From NCBI RefSeq assembly GCF_020099395.1, contig NZ_CP083590.1, positions 5,766,001 through 5,830,000 on the forward strand: a stretch of DNA of 64,000 bases. Reading direction: 5' to 3'. The translations under genes and the position numbers were made by a program. Source of the DNA: Streptomyces mobaraensis (lineage in GTDB: Bacteria > Actinomycetota > Actinomycetes > Streptomycetales > Streptomycetaceae). The notes under the pieces are model-generated. The model had not been told where the DNA came from. It saw only the letters and a program-made list of their open reading frames with translations, and ran no database searches. Shown here piece after piece: positions 36,945 to 45,237 of this stretch (positions are counted from its first letter, which is position 1; every line of letters starts with the position of its first letter).

Positions 36945-37349
36945 ATGACAGAGCGACGCGCGACCCTCAGCGGCTCCACTTTCGAGGAACAGATCGGCTA
37001 TGCCCGTGCCGTGGTCGACGGCGACTGGGTGCACGTGTCCGGGACGACCGGGTTCGACTACGCCACCATGACGATCTCCGACGACGTGGTGGAGCAGGCC
37101 GAGCAGTGCCTGCGCAACATCCAGGCCGCGCTGGCCGAGGCGGAGTGCACCTTCGCCGACGTGGTGCGCGTGCGCTACCTGCTGCCCGACCGCGAGGACT
37201 TCGAACCCTGCTGGCCGGTTCTGCGCCGCTGCTTCGGCGACGTGCGGCCGGCCGCCACGATGCTCGTGTGCGGTCTCGCCGACCCGCGGATGAGGATCGA
37301 AATAGAGGTGTACGCGCGGCGGCGCGTCCCGCCCCGCGCGGCGCCGTGA
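36945..37349 (+). CDS. RidA family protein
   Basis: The 134-aa product has the RidA/YjgF fold: YARAVVDGDWVHVSGTTGFD, the helical EQCLRNIQAALAEAECTFAD, VVRVRYLLPDREDFEPCWPV and the end block VCGLADPRMRIEIEVYA. The arginine in the last segment (PRMRIEIE) is where the catalytic arginine of imine deaminases sits. It may remove reactive enamine/imine intermediates, or act as a sub-family with a specific substrate. It is divergent from a LysR regulator that probably controls it. Confidence 0.91.
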   Translation: MTERRATLSGSTFEEQIGYARAVVDGDWVHVSGTTGFDYATMTISDDVVEQAEQCLRNIQAALAEAECTFADVVRVRYLLPDREDFEPCWPVLRRCFGDVRPAATMLVCGLADPRMRIEIEVYARRRVPPRAAP

Positions 37350-37667
37350 GCCACAGCCTGATGGCCACCGTGGTGACGGTGGCCTGGCTCGCGGACGTCG
37401 GCCGCGTGCTGGTGAGTACGGCGGGACACCGGGTCCCCACCGGCCACTCTCCGCCCGGTCCGACCGGCCGCCCGCCCGGACCGGCGTCCGCCTGGCCGGC
37501 CGTCCGGTCCCGCGCGCCGTCCGCCGACCACCGCCGGTAACGTTCACAGGCGGCCTTCCCCCTGCGAGAACGCTCGGGTGGGTCGCGCCGCGGTGGGCCG
37601 GTGCGGAACCGGGACGACATCCTGCCGACCAGCGAGCGGCGGTCGTTGCCCGGTCGCCGGGCAGGTC
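37350..37667. other. Intergenic region after the RidA gene
   Basis: No confident gene. A 64-codon frame opens at a GTG overlapping the RidA stop (37346-37540) but its product, MSHSLMATVVTVAWLADVG then Pro/Gly-rich sequence, has no recognised features. The remainder is GC-rich and unstructured as far as I can see. Confidence 0.35.
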
Positions 37668-38864
37668 CTAGTTCAGCCCGGCCATGAACTCGCTCAGCAG
37701 GCGGTTCGCCGTACCGGACTCGTAGAGCCGGGCGAACTCCGCGCGGGCGATCCGGTGGCGGAACTCGCCCTGGTACGAGGCGTCGCCCGCGTTGTGGACG
37801 AGGTCGGTCCACCAGGCCGCGAACGCCTGGTAGTTCCACACGTTGCGGAGGCACGTCGGGGAGTAGGCGTCGAGCAGGGACGTGTCGCCGTCCTCGGTCT
37901 GATGGCGGACGACGGCGTTCGCGAAGACCTCGGCGTCGTACAGGGCCAGGTTCATTCCCTTCGCGCTCATGGGAGGGACGATGTGGGCGGCGTCGCCGAG
38001 CAGGTACAGCCGGCCGTGGCTCATCGGCTCGTGCACGACGCCGCGCAGCGGCACCAGTTGGGCACTGCTGATCGGGCCCCGGGCGGCCATGGGCTCGCCG
38101 AAGCGGGTTTCGAGCTCGTCCCAGATCCGCTCCTCCGGCCACTCCGGCAGCGTGCTGTCGGGCGGGCACTGCAGGTAGAACCGGCTCGCGTGCGGGCCGC
38201 GGCCGAACTGCCCGGCGAAACCGCGCGGGTGTAGCGCCATCATGGTCTGGTGCCGGGCGGGGACCTCCGCGAGGACGGTCAGCCACGCGTAGCCGTACGC
38301 GTGGGCATGGCGGGTGAGGGTCCCGTCGGGGACGGCCGTCCTGCTCACGCCGCGGTCACCGTCACACCCGGCGACGAAATCGCAGCGGATCGCCTTCGCC
38401 GAACCGGTGCCGTCCCGGTAGCGGACGAGCGGGGACGGACCGTCGGCGATGTTCTCGAACGAGACGTCGGCGGCGCCGAAGCGGAGGTCTCCGCCGTCCT
38501 CGATGAAGACGTCGATGAGGTTCCGGACGAGGACCTGCTGCGGGCAGAAGCGCCCGCCGCCGTCGCCGTCGTCCCGTACGAGGGCGAGCGGGCGCGTCTC
38601 GCCGTCGATCCGGAAGTTCAGCACGGGTTGCAGGGGTACCCCGCCGATCACCCGGTCCGCGAGCCCCCACTCCCGGAACATGCGGGACGCCCTGGTGTCG
38701 AGGGCTCCGGCGCGCTGCCGCTGCTCGACGTACGCGCGGTCGCGCTTCTCCAGGATGACGCAGTCGATTCCCTTGCGCAGCAGGAGGTTTCCGAGGGTGA
38801 GGCCGGCGACGCCCGCTCCCACGATCACCACGGTGGTCGTCTCGGTGTCTGTGTCGGTGGTCAT
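37668..38864 (-). CDS. pobA: 4-hydroxybenzoate 3-monooxygenase (PobA-like)
   Basis: PobA hydroxylates 4-hydroxybenzoate to protocatechuate with FAD and NAD(P)H. The 398-aa product has the FAD motif VVIVGAGVAGLTLGNLLLRKG, the PobA-like ILEKRDRAYVEQRQRAGALD, and the GD segment LYLLGDAAHIVPPMSAKGMN followed by LALYDAEVFANAV, close to the PobA version. The ATG at 38864 gives the normal PobA length; GGAGGC stands just before it. An AraC-type regulator is directly upstream on the same strand, in the place of PobR. Other aromatic hydroxylases of the group remain possible. Confidence 0.85.
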   Translation of the reverse strand: MTTDTDTETTTVVIVGAGVAGLTLGNLLLRKGIDCVILEKRDRAYVEQRQRAGALDTRASRMFREWGLADRVIGGVPLQPVLNFRIDGETRPLALVRDDGDGGGRFCPQQVLVRNLIDVFIEDGGDLRFGAADVSFENIADGPSPLVRYRDGTGSAKAIRCDFVAGCDGDRGVSRTAVPDGTLTRHAHAYGYAWLTVLAEVPARHQTMMALHPRGFAGQFGRGPHASRFYLQCPPDSTLPEWPEERIWDELETRFGEPMAARGPISSAQLVPLRGVVHEPMSHGRLYLLGDAAHIVPPMSAKGMNLALYDAEVFANAVVRHQTEDGDTSLLDAYSPTCLRNVWNYQAFAAWWTDLVHNAGDASYQGEFRHRIARAEFARLYESGTANRLLSEFMAGLN

Positions 38865-38953
38865 GCCTCCATGCTCACGAGGCGGCGTTCTGCGCGGCAC
38901 CGGCATACGGACAAGGTGTTCCGGAAACCCGCCAAGGCGGGGGAGGGGAGGGC

Positions 38954-39727
38954 TCACCGCTCGGCGCGGCGGAGTTCCGTCCGGTACCGCCCGGGCGTCT
39001 GGCCGACGATCGCGGTGAACGCCTCTATGAAACTGGTGGGGTTGGCCCAGCCCAGCCGGGTGGCCGTGTCGATGACCGCGTCCCCTTCGGCCAGCCCGAC
39101 CAGCGCGTGCTGCACCCGCAGCAGGCTCCGCCACCGTTGGAAGCTCATCCCCAACTCGGTCGCGAACAGGCGGCTCAGGGTCCGTTCGCTCGCCCCGACC
39201 GTCCGTCCCAGCTCCGCCAGCGTCGCGGGCGTCGCGGGATCGGCGTGGAGGAGGTCCGTGACCGCGCGGAGGCGGTCGTCGGACGGCTCCGGAAGGTACA
39301 GGCCTTCATCCGGTACGTCGACGAGCTCGTCGACGACCACCTCCCGGAGCCGCGCCCGCGCGTCCGGCCGCAGTTCGCGGTCACCGGTGAGGACCAGCAG
39401 GGCCTCACGCAGCAGCGGTGACGTGGTGAAGACCATGGGCCGGTCCGGCAGCGCGGCGCACAGCGCGCCGGAGATCTCCACCACCCGGACGTCCGTCCGC
39501 CCGTACGCGCGGTGGTGGTGCTCGAAGCCCGGGGGTGTCCAGGTGACGCGGTTGGGCGGGGTGACCCAGGTGCCGCGTTCCGTCGTGGTGGCGAGGACCC
39601 CCGTCGCCGGGTACAGCAACTGCCCTTCGGCGTGGCTGTGGGGCGCCACGCCGTCTCCGTGGGCGAGCAGCCCGCGCTTGTCCGGGGCCGGATGGTCGAG
39701 GTCGGGCTTCCGGTGGATGCGAGGCAC
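38954..39727 (-). CDS. AraC family regulator, probably of the PobA-like gene
   Basis: The 257-aa product has an N-terminal cupin-like sensor region (AHGDGVAPHSHAEGQLLYPA, then VTPPNRVTWTPPGFEHHHRA) and a C-terminal AraC HTH pair (AELGRTVGASERTLSRLFAT, then TRLGWANPTSFIEAFTAIVG). It is 89 bases upstream of the pobA-like gene on the same strand, so it probably regulates aromatic hydroxylation, although co-transcription is not certain. The start is the ATG at 39727. Confidence 0.9.
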   Translation of the reverse strand: MPRIHRKPDLDHPAPDKRGLLAHGDGVAPHSHAEGQLLYPATGVLATTTERGTWVTPPNRVTWTPPGFEHHHRAYGRTDVRVVEISGALCAALPDRPMVFTTSPLLREALLVLTGDRELRPDARARLREVVVDELVDVPDEGLYLPEPSDDRLRAVTDLLHADPATPATLAELGRTVGASERTLSRLFATELGMSFQRWRSLLRVQHALVGLAEGDAVIDTATRLGWANPTSFIEAFTAIVGQTPGRYRTELRRAER

Positions 39728-39775
39728 GGGTGACGAGCGTACCGACCGGAGTTCGCGCGTCAGGGACGGGATCCG

Positions 39776-39973
39776 TCAGCCGACGACCCGCTGGCCGTCG
39801 AAAATGCCGCCGACGCAGACTTTCAGGCTCGGCGAGATCACGCGGACCTCCCCGCCGCCGAGCATGCACTGGTTGCCCGTGACGGTCGTGGGCGCGGCCA
39901 CGGCCGTGCCCGCGAGTCCCGCCAGCGAGGCGGTGAGGAGAGCCGCGAAGACGGCGGCGGTGATACGGCGCAT
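39776..39973 (-). CDS. Small secreted protein of unknown function
   Basis: The 65-aa product has a signal peptide (MRRITAAVFAALLTASLAG to about AVA-AP) and a mature peptide of about 40 residues with two cysteines (GNQCMLGGG and LKVCVGG), which could form one disulfide. AGGAG lies five bases before the ATG at 39973, so the short start is well supported and the longer frame upstream is not. No family is recognised. It is preceded by the divergent hydrolase gene at 40235. Confidence 0.78.
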   Translation of the reverse strand: MRRITAAVFAALLTASLAGLAGTAVAAPTTVTGNQCMLGGGEVRVISPSLKVCVGGIFDGQRVVG

Positions 39974-40234
39974 GTCGACTCCTTGTAGCCGGGGAGCGAG
40001 GTGGACTCGGCTCCTGGATGCTCGTGAGGTCGTTGTCCCGCTCTCACGCCTCCCGGTCCATAGCTGTTGACGGACCACCCTCGTGTGAGTGACCGCATTC
40101 GCTCGGTCGGGGGCTGCCGTCCGCGCCTGTTCCGCATCGGCCCGGGGAGGTCAACCCGTGGGCCAACACGAGGTGACAGCCAACCAATCGGCGGGCTGAT
40201 GCCGCCCGCCCGCCCTCGTGCCAGCATGCCGCGC

Positions 40235-41485
40235 ATGGACACCACGCCGACCACACGCCGTACCGGGCCGACCCGCCGCCGCATGCTCGGCGCCGCCCTC
40301 GCCCTGGGCGTGGGCGCCGTGGCACCGCTGGGCCTTGCCCACACCGCCCCGGCCGCTCCCGCCTCCGCCGGCACCGTTCCCTCCGGCGGCACCGGTTCCC
40401 CAGCGCGGCTCACCCTGCCCGCTCCCACCGGCCCCTTCCCGGTGGGCATGGTGCCGCTGCACCTGCGCGACGAGTCCAGGCTCGACCCGAACGCCAGACC
40501 TGGACGGTTCCGCGAGCTGATGGCCACCGTCTGGTACCCGGCCCGGGCCGCGGACGCCGACGCATACCCGCTCGCCCCCTGGTTGACCGAGGGCGCCCTG
40601 AAAGCCTTCCTCGACGCCGTCGGCTTTCCGCTCCCTCCCGCGCTCGCCCCGCTCACCGCCGGCCACCGGAGCGCGCCCGTCCACCGGACCGGCCGGCCGC
40701 TGCCCGTCGTCCTGTACTCACACGGCGCGGGCAGCCACCGCGCCGACCACACCATCGTGGTCCAGGAGTTGGCCAGCCACGGCTTCGCCGTCGTCGCCGT
40801 CGACCACACCCACGACGGCATCACCGAGTTCCCGGACGGGACCGTCGTCACCCGGGACGCCCCCGCCCCGGGGCTGTACCCCAAGGACTACGCCGCCGAC
40901 CTGCTCTTCCTGCTCGAACGCGTCGTCGACCTCGCCAACGGACGCAACCCCGACGCCGACGGCCGCGCCCTGCCCGCCGGCCTGCTCGGCGGTCTGGACG
41001 CGCGGAACATCGGTGCCTTCGGCTGGTCCAAGGGCGGAACCGCCACCGCCCTCGCCATGGTCGCCGACCGGCGCCTCCGCGCCGGCCTCGCCATGGACGG
41101 CCCGATGGAGTCGAACCCCGCCCTCACCACCGACATCGACCGGCCGTTCATGATGATGACCGCCGCCTATACCCGGGCCGCCAGTCCGTACGTCGAGACC
41201 TTCTGGCGCCACCTGCGCGGGTGGCGCCTCGACGTCCAGGCCACCGGCGCCGTACACGCCTCGTACGGCGACGACATGACGCTGGTCCCCCAGGCGGGCA
41301 GGCTGCTGGGCATGACCGAGCAGCAGATACAGGCCAAGGTCGGCACCCTCGACCCCGACCGCGGCGTCCTCATCCAACAGACCTATCCGCGCGCCTTCTT
41401 CGACCGCCACCTGAGCGACCGGCACCGCGGCCACCTGCTCGACGGACCGGCGAGGGCCTTCCCGGAGGTCGTGTACCACCCGTAG
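40235..41485 (+). CDS. Exported alpha/beta hydrolase, PAF-acetylhydrolase/dienelactone-like
   Basis: The 416-aa product begins with a Tat-like signal (RRTGPTRRRMLGAALALGVG), so it may be exported folded. The hydrolase core shows VVLYSHGAGSHRADHTIVVQ and the nucleophile elbow GAFGWSKGGTATALAM (Ser in GWSKG). The block WYPARAADADAYPLAPW and FAVVAVDHTHDGITEFPDG fit the PAF-AH type II-like lipases. ATGs at 40226 and 40235 are both possible starts; the second is used here. Whether the substrate is a phospholipid is unknown. Confidence 0.85.
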   Translation: MDTTPTTRRTGPTRRRMLGAALALGVGAVAPLGLAHTAPAAPASAGTVPSGGTGSPARLTLPAPTGPFPVGMVPLHLRDESRLDPNARPGRFRELMATVWYPARAADADAYPLAPWLTEGALKAFLDAVGFPLPPALAPLTAGHRSAPVHRTGRPLPVVLYSHGAGSHRADHTIVVQELASHGFAVVAVDHTHDGITEFPDGTVVTRDAPAPGLYPKDYAADLLFLLERVVDLANGRNPDADGRALPAGLLGGLDARNIGAFGWSKGGTATALAMVADRRLRAGLAMDGPMESNPALTTDIDRPFMMMTAAYTRAASPYVETFWRHLRGWRLDVQATGAVHASYGDDMTLVPQAGRLLGMTEQQIQAKVGTLDPDRGVLIQQTYPRAFFDRHLSDRHRGHLLDGPARAFPEVVYHP

Positions 41486-41648
41486 GGCCGGTACAGCGGT
41501 GGGCCGCCGCGCTCACGACGCGCACGGCCGGCCCCATGGCCGCCCGCACGACCTGTCCGACGGGTCGGCGGGCGGGTGTCACCTTAGGGTCGCTTTGGTC
41601 ATTCTTGTGCCGCCGTGTCGCGGAATAGGAGTGTTCGTTACTCCCGGT

Positions 41649-42071
41649 ATGACCTCTCGCATGCTCGCGCGTACCGCTCTCATGGCTTCCGTACTGGCCG
41701 CCGCCGCTCAGGCCGCCACCGGCGCCGCCCAGGCCGGCGGGCTGGGCGGCGGCCTTCTCTCCCCCGCCATCGGCAACGGGTGCGCCAACCGCGCCGGTGC
41801 CGCGGCGCGCGGCTCTGCCCACGCCCTCAGCAGTGCCGCCGGCGGTAACCACGTCGCGGTGCCCGGGGCGGTCCCCACGAACCAGTGCGGCGGCGCCGAC
41901 GTGCCGATCCCGATCGGCGGCATGAAGGGAGGCGGGGATGCCTGCCTCCTCCATCAGTTTTCTTCCGGCACCGACGCCCTGTCCGGTTCCGTGCTGAACG
42001 AGGCGGCCGGCAGCGCCCCTGTCGACGTTGTCGTGCAGGCGATCAACGTGTTCACCAACGGCGGGTGCTGA
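41649..42071 (+). CDS. Small secreted protein with a chaplin-like motif
   Basis: The 140-aa product has a signal peptide (MTSRMLARTALMASVLAAAA to about AQA-GG) and a mature part rich in Gly, Ala and Asn with four cysteines (NGCANR, TNQCGGAD, GDACLLHQ and a terminal NGGC). The segment HVAVPGAVPTNQCGG recalls the chaplin core (valine-rich then NxCG), but the rest does not match, so I call it chaplin-like only in this motif. The start is placed at the ATG at 41649. The upstream AGGAG lies 16 bases away in a GGAGT/ACTCC hairpin. Confidence 0.72.
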   Translation: MTSRMLARTALMASVLAAAAQAATGAAQAGGLGGGLLSPAIGNGCANRAGAAARGSAHALSSAAGGNHVAVPGAVPTNQCGGADVPIPIGGMKGGGDACLLHQFSSGTDALSGSVLNEAAGSAPVDVVVQAINVFTNGGC

Positions 42072-42080
42072 CTCCTCGGA

Positions 42081-42098
42081 CGGGCCCTAGTGGGCCCG
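42081..42098. terminator. Convergent hairpin terminator
   Basis: CGGGCCC (42081-42087) and GGGCCCG (42092-42098) flank a TAGT loop, with further CCTC/GAGG pairing outside. It lies between the secreted-protein gene and the small minus-strand gene, whose TAG stop is within the hairpin. Confidence 0.65.
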
Positions 42099-42248
42099 AC
42101 GGAGGTGGCGGCCCATCTCCGCCGTCAGCTCCACCGCCGTCTCCCGGTCACCCGCCCGCCAGGCGCGGTAGTACCGCTCCTTGATCCGCCTGCACTCCGC
42201 GCACCCTCCTTCCGGCCGGTAGCCGGCTCCGGCCTCCCGCTCGCTCAC
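42087..42248 (-). CDS. Small charged protein, 53 aa
   Basis: This gene is short but well supported. It begins with a GTG at 42248 that overlaps the stop of the upstream gene (GTGA) and encodes 53 residues. The sequence has a paired cysteine motif (GGCAECRRIKERYYRAWRAG) then a charged helix (DRETAVELTAEMGRHLRRAH). The CxxC could bind zinc. Short proteins of this kind are common beside Scr1-type HTH genes in Streptomyces; the function is unknown. Confidence 0.72.
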   Translation of the reverse strand: MSEREAGAGYRPEGGCAECRRIKERYYRAWRAGDRETAVELTAEMGRHLRRAH

Positions 42249-42556
42249 CGCAGGCCGTCCCGGCGGCGGCTCCGCGCGTTCGTGGCCGCGACGCGCGGGC
42301 TCAGCGTCTCCGGCCGCGTCGCCCTGTACGCACGCAGCACGGCGGCCAGCGTCCGCGCCTCCTCACCGCCGAGCGGGTCGAGGATCGAGACGAACACCCG
42401 GCCGTTCAGGGGCGGTTCCGGGATGACGCGCACGTCCAGCCCGTACGACGCGAGCGCGTCGTGCAGCTCGGCCGCCACGCGGGCGGCGGTCTCCCGGAGG
42501 GCGGGGAGGTCGGGGAGGTGGGGGGTGGCGTCGGGGCAGCGGTGGTCACTGGGCAT
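42245..42556 (-). CDS. Hypothetical protein, 103 aa
   Basis: The 103-aa product is soluble. It begins MPSDHRCPDATPHLPDLPAL and has a helical and beta alternation (AARVAAELHDALASYGLDVR, then VFVSILDPLGGEEARTLAAV). No family is recognised. It is the upstream member of a two-gene unit with the 53-aa gene, overlapping it by four bases. The divergent Scr1-type HTH gene starts 115 bases away, and the pair may be controlled with it. Confidence 0.72.
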   Translation of the reverse strand: MPSDHRCPDATPHLPDLPALRETAARVAAELHDALASYGLDVRVIPEPPLNGRVFVSILDPLGGEEARTLAAVLRAYRATRPETLSPRVAATNARSRRRDGLR

Positions 42557-42670
42557 GGGGGTACTCCGTGGGGTGGGGTTGCCGTGATTCCGTTCTCAGC
42601 TTCGCGCAGTGGCGCTACGCTCACCAGCGGTAACGTTTTCAGCATCGCTACGCGTAAACGGACGGCAGCC

Positions 42671-43507
42671 GTGCCCCCACCGAAGCAGCTTGACCCCTTT
42701 AGGTCCCTGCCCGCCCTGTACGGCTCAAAGTTGAGAAGACTTCGCCGGAGAGCCGGGTGGACCCAGAGGCAGCTGGGGGGCAGAGTCCCCATCGCCCATA
42801 GCCGCATTGCCCAGTTCGAGCTCGGCAAGGAGGTCCCGAGCAAGAAGGTCTCGGACCGACTGGATGAGCTGCTGGGGGCCGACGGCGACCTGATCGAGCT
42901 CAGGGAGTACATCGAGAGAGCACCCGTCCCCGACTGGTTCCGGAAGTATCTGGAGTACGAGGCGAAGGCCATCGCCATGCACAAGTACCTGGCGCACAGC
43001 ATCCCCGGACTCTTGCAGACCGAGGCGTACGCCAGGGAGTTGATGGGACGAGGACAGCCCTGGCTGTCCAAGGGCGAGCTCGACGCGAAGGTCGCGGCGC
43101 GGCTGGGCCGCCAGAAAATTCTCCGCCGGGCGGACCCGCCTCTGCTGTGGGTGGTGTTGGACGAGGCGGTTGTTCGGCGTCCTGTCGGTGGCCCCGCCGT
43201 CATGCGTGACCAACTACTCCATGTCCTGGACGCAGCGAAGGCGCCCAGTGTCGAAGTGCAGATTCTGCCCTTCTCGGCGGGTTGCCACTCGGCCATGGGC
43301 GGATCGTTGACCTTGCTGTCTTTCAGGAACGCTCCCCGCATGGCTTACCTCGAAGGCGGCTTGCAAGGCCAGCTCGTGAGAGATGGGATGACGGTGGCGC
43401 GGCATTCCCACCGCTACGACCTGGTCCGTGCCGCGGCGCTGCCCATCGGTCCGTCGATCGCCATGATCGAGCGAATTGTGGAGGAGTACGACGCATGCAC
43501 GAGCTGA
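42671..43507 (+). CDS. Scr1-type helix-turn-helix protein with DUF5753 domain
   Basis: The 278-aa product has an N-terminal XRE-type HTH (GSKLRRLRRRAGWTQRQLGG, RVPIAHSRIAQFELGKEVP) and a C-terminal DUF5753 domain with the family segments YLAHSIPGLLQTEAYARELM, LLWVVLDEAVVRRPVGGPAV and VEVQILPFSAGCHSAMGGSL. This is the BldB/Scr1-related architecture that pairs with DUF397 proteins in Streptomyces and is thought to act like a partner-controlled regulator. The GTG at 42671 is chosen by homology; no clear Shine-Dalgarno sequence is seen. The DUF397 gene overlaps its end by 13 bases. Confidence 0.9.
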   Translation: MPPPKQLDPFRSLPALYGSKLRRLRRRAGWTQRQLGGRVPIAHSRIAQFELGKEVPSKKVSDRLDELLGADGDLIELREYIERAPVPDWFRKYLEYEAKAIAMHKYLAHSIPGLLQTEAYARELMGRGQPWLSKGELDAKVAARLGRQKILRRADPPLLWVVLDEAVVRRPVGGPAVMRDQLLHVLDAAKAPSVEVQILPFSAGCHSAMGGSLTLLSFRNAPRMAYLEGGLQGQLVRDGMTVARHSHRYDLVRAAALPIGPSIAMIERIVEEYDACTS

Positions 43508-43731
43508 TCCATGCGGAGTGGTGCAAAAGCAGTTACAGCGACGGTGAAGGTGATTGCATCGAAGCGTCGGACGACATACCTGGCCTTGTCTCGATAAGAG
43601 ACAGCAAGTACCCGTACTCCTCCCGCCTCCATTTCCCCACCACCACCTGGCGCGCCTTCACCCAGGCGCTCCGCTCCGAAGCGCTGCCGCGCCCCGGAGC
43701 GGAGGCGCCCCTCACGCCCGTACGTGGATGA
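43495..43731 (+). CDS. DUF397 small protein, partner of the Scr1-type HTH gene
   Basis: The 78-aa product is a DUF397 protein (WCKSSYSDGEGDCIEASDDI, then VSIRDSKYPYSSRLHFPTTT and WRAFTQAL), the expected partner of Scr1/DUF5753 HTH proteins. GAGGAG lies in position before the ATG at 43495. Its start lies inside the end of the HTH gene. Its own end overlaps the convergent 43712-45184 gene by 20 bases. Pairs of this kind are sometimes read as antitoxin-like or developmental regulators; the specific target is unknown. Confidence 0.9.
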   Translation: MHELIHAEWCKSSYSDGEGDCIEASDDIPGLVSIRDSKYPYSSRLHFPTTTWRAFTQALRSEALPRPGAEAPLTPVRG

Positions 43732-45184
43732 GCGTCGACGGAGACGTCTGGTCGCCGATGCGGAAGGTCAGTGTCAGGTCCTCCGGGACGGGTGCGTTCG
43801 GTAGAGCCTTGATCGCGACCCAGGCGGCGGACACCGCGCCCTTGCCGTGGAGGGCGAGGTAGACGCCCTCGAAGGTGAGGGTCTGCCCGTCGGGCTGGAG
43901 GGTGCCCGTGTAGGTCGTGGTGGCGAGGCGGGCGTCCATGATGGTGAGTTGGTAGCCGCCTTCGGGGACGAAGGCGAGGCCCGGGCAGGAGGGGAGGGTC
44001 ACCCGGACCTTCTGCGGCGGGATGGCCTGGTCGGAGTCGGCGCGTACCTCGACGCCCGGGTAGCGGGTCTCGCCGGCGTGGGTCACCGTGACGGGAGTGC
44101 CGCCGGGGGAGACGGTGAAGCGGGAGGCGGCGGCGCCGACCCGCAGGTCGATCTGGCCGACGAGATCCGCACCGCGCAGTTGGGCGGTGATCTGCATCGG
44201 GCCTTCCTGGGGTCCGGCCTGGAGCGTGCCGGCGGGGATGGCGAGCCAGCCGCCCGCGTCCGTCTTGGCGGAGTACGTCAGCGGGGCCTGGCCGCCGTAG
44301 GAGAAGTGGGAGCCGGTGGAGTGGGGTTCCAGGCGGAGGGTGACGTCCTGGCCGGAGAGGGGCTGGTTGGTCTCGTCGAGGAAGCGGACGCGGAAGGCGC
44401 CGAAGGGGGTGTCCTTGGGGGCGGAGAGGGGGTGTTCGGCGGAGCTCTCCGGTTCGGTGCCGGCGATGCGGTAGTCGTGGGCGGGCGCGGAGAGGCGTAC
44501 GGTGACGCAGGCGAGCATGGTGCCCGTCCAGTAGCCGTCGGCGGTCTCGTCCGTGAAGGCGAGGTACGCGTCGGGGGACTGGGCGACGAAGGACTTGCGG
44601 TACTGCTTCCACTGCCGGCGCCAGCTGCCGCCGGGGATGGGGTCGTTGCGCGCCTGTGGGACGGCGATGTAGTCGCTGTCGAGCGACTTGCCGCCCTCGC
44701 GGAGCCTGCCGTCCGTGACGCTGTAGTGCATCGACGTGTAGTGCGGCGGCTCGTTGTACCAGGGGGAGCTGGCCCAGAAGGTGACGTCGTACTGGGCGCC
44801 GGGAGCCAGGCCGGTGAGGTGCTGGCCGACGAAGCCGTGGCGGGAGTTGCCGCGGCCGACCAGGTCGATGGAGTTGCTGCCGTCGACCTCGCCGGCGGCG
44901 TCGCTCTGGGCGAAGGAGTACTCGTGGCTGTCGATGTCGATGTAGTCGCCGGGGTTGGCGCCGGGCTGGCCGTTGCTGTTTCCGCTGGCGCCGTAGTCCC
45001 AGTAGACGAGGCGGACGTTGTCGCCGCCGACGGCCACGGCCTGACTGTAGCCGCATTCGGTGGCGTTGAAGCGGGGGCCGGCCTGGAAGCCGCCGTCCTT
45101 GACCAGGTTGGGGTTCCGGCCTGCGGCGGGTGCGACGGGCGGGGCGGCGGGGTCGCCGTTCGGGGCAGGGGTGTTCGACGGCAT
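43712..45184 (-). CDS. Large protein with a carbohydrate-binding-like N-terminus and a repeated C-terminal domain
   Basis: The 490-aa product is not recognised as a whole. The N-terminal 200 residues look like a beta-sandwich carbohydrate-binding module (NLVKDGGFQAGPRFNATECG, then GQHLTGLAPGAQYDVTFWAS). A middle domain follows (FRVRFLDETNQPLSGQDVTL). Residues about 356-490 form a domain that also occurs twice in the product of 46404-47405 (FTVSPGGTPVTV...GETRYPGVEVRAD...LTFEGV...GKGAVSAAWVA...SPST). No signal peptide is visible. AAGGAGGA precedes the ATG. It is the last gene of a three-gene operon around a glycosyltransferase. Confidence 0.8.
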   Translation of the reverse strand: MPSNTPAPNGDPAAPPVAPAAGRNPNLVKDGGFQAGPRFNATECGYSQAVAVGGDNVRLVYWDYGASGNSNGQPGANPGDYIDIDSHEYSFAQSDAAGEVDGSNSIDLVGRGNSRHGFVGQHLTGLAPGAQYDVTFWASSPWYNEPPHYTSMHYSVTDGRLREGGKSLDSDYIAVPQARNDPIPGGSWRRQWKQYRKSFVAQSPDAYLAFTDETADGYWTGTMLACVTVRLSAPAHDYRIAGTEPESSAEHPLSAPKDTPFGAFRVRFLDETNQPLSGQDVTLRLEPHSTGSHFSYGGQAPLTYSAKTDAGGWLAIPAGTLQAGPQEGPMQITAQLRGADLVGQIDLRVGAAASRFTVSPGGTPVTVTHAGETRYPGVEVRADSDQAIPPQKVRVTLPSCPGLAFVPEGGYQLTIMDARLATTTYTGTLQPDGQTLTFEGVYLALHGKGAVSAAWVAIKALPNAPVPEDLTLTFRIGDQTSPSTLIHVRA

Positions 45185-45237
45185 GGGGATCCTCCTTCGC
45201 TGGAGCGTGTGGACGGTGTCCGGCGCGCTGCTTCCGG

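Noticed and set aside
37346..37540. A 64-codon gene coupled to the RidA stop by GTGA
   Set aside because: The overlap is attractive, but the product is unstructured Pro/Gly-rich sequence without a family and no ribosome binding site was seen.
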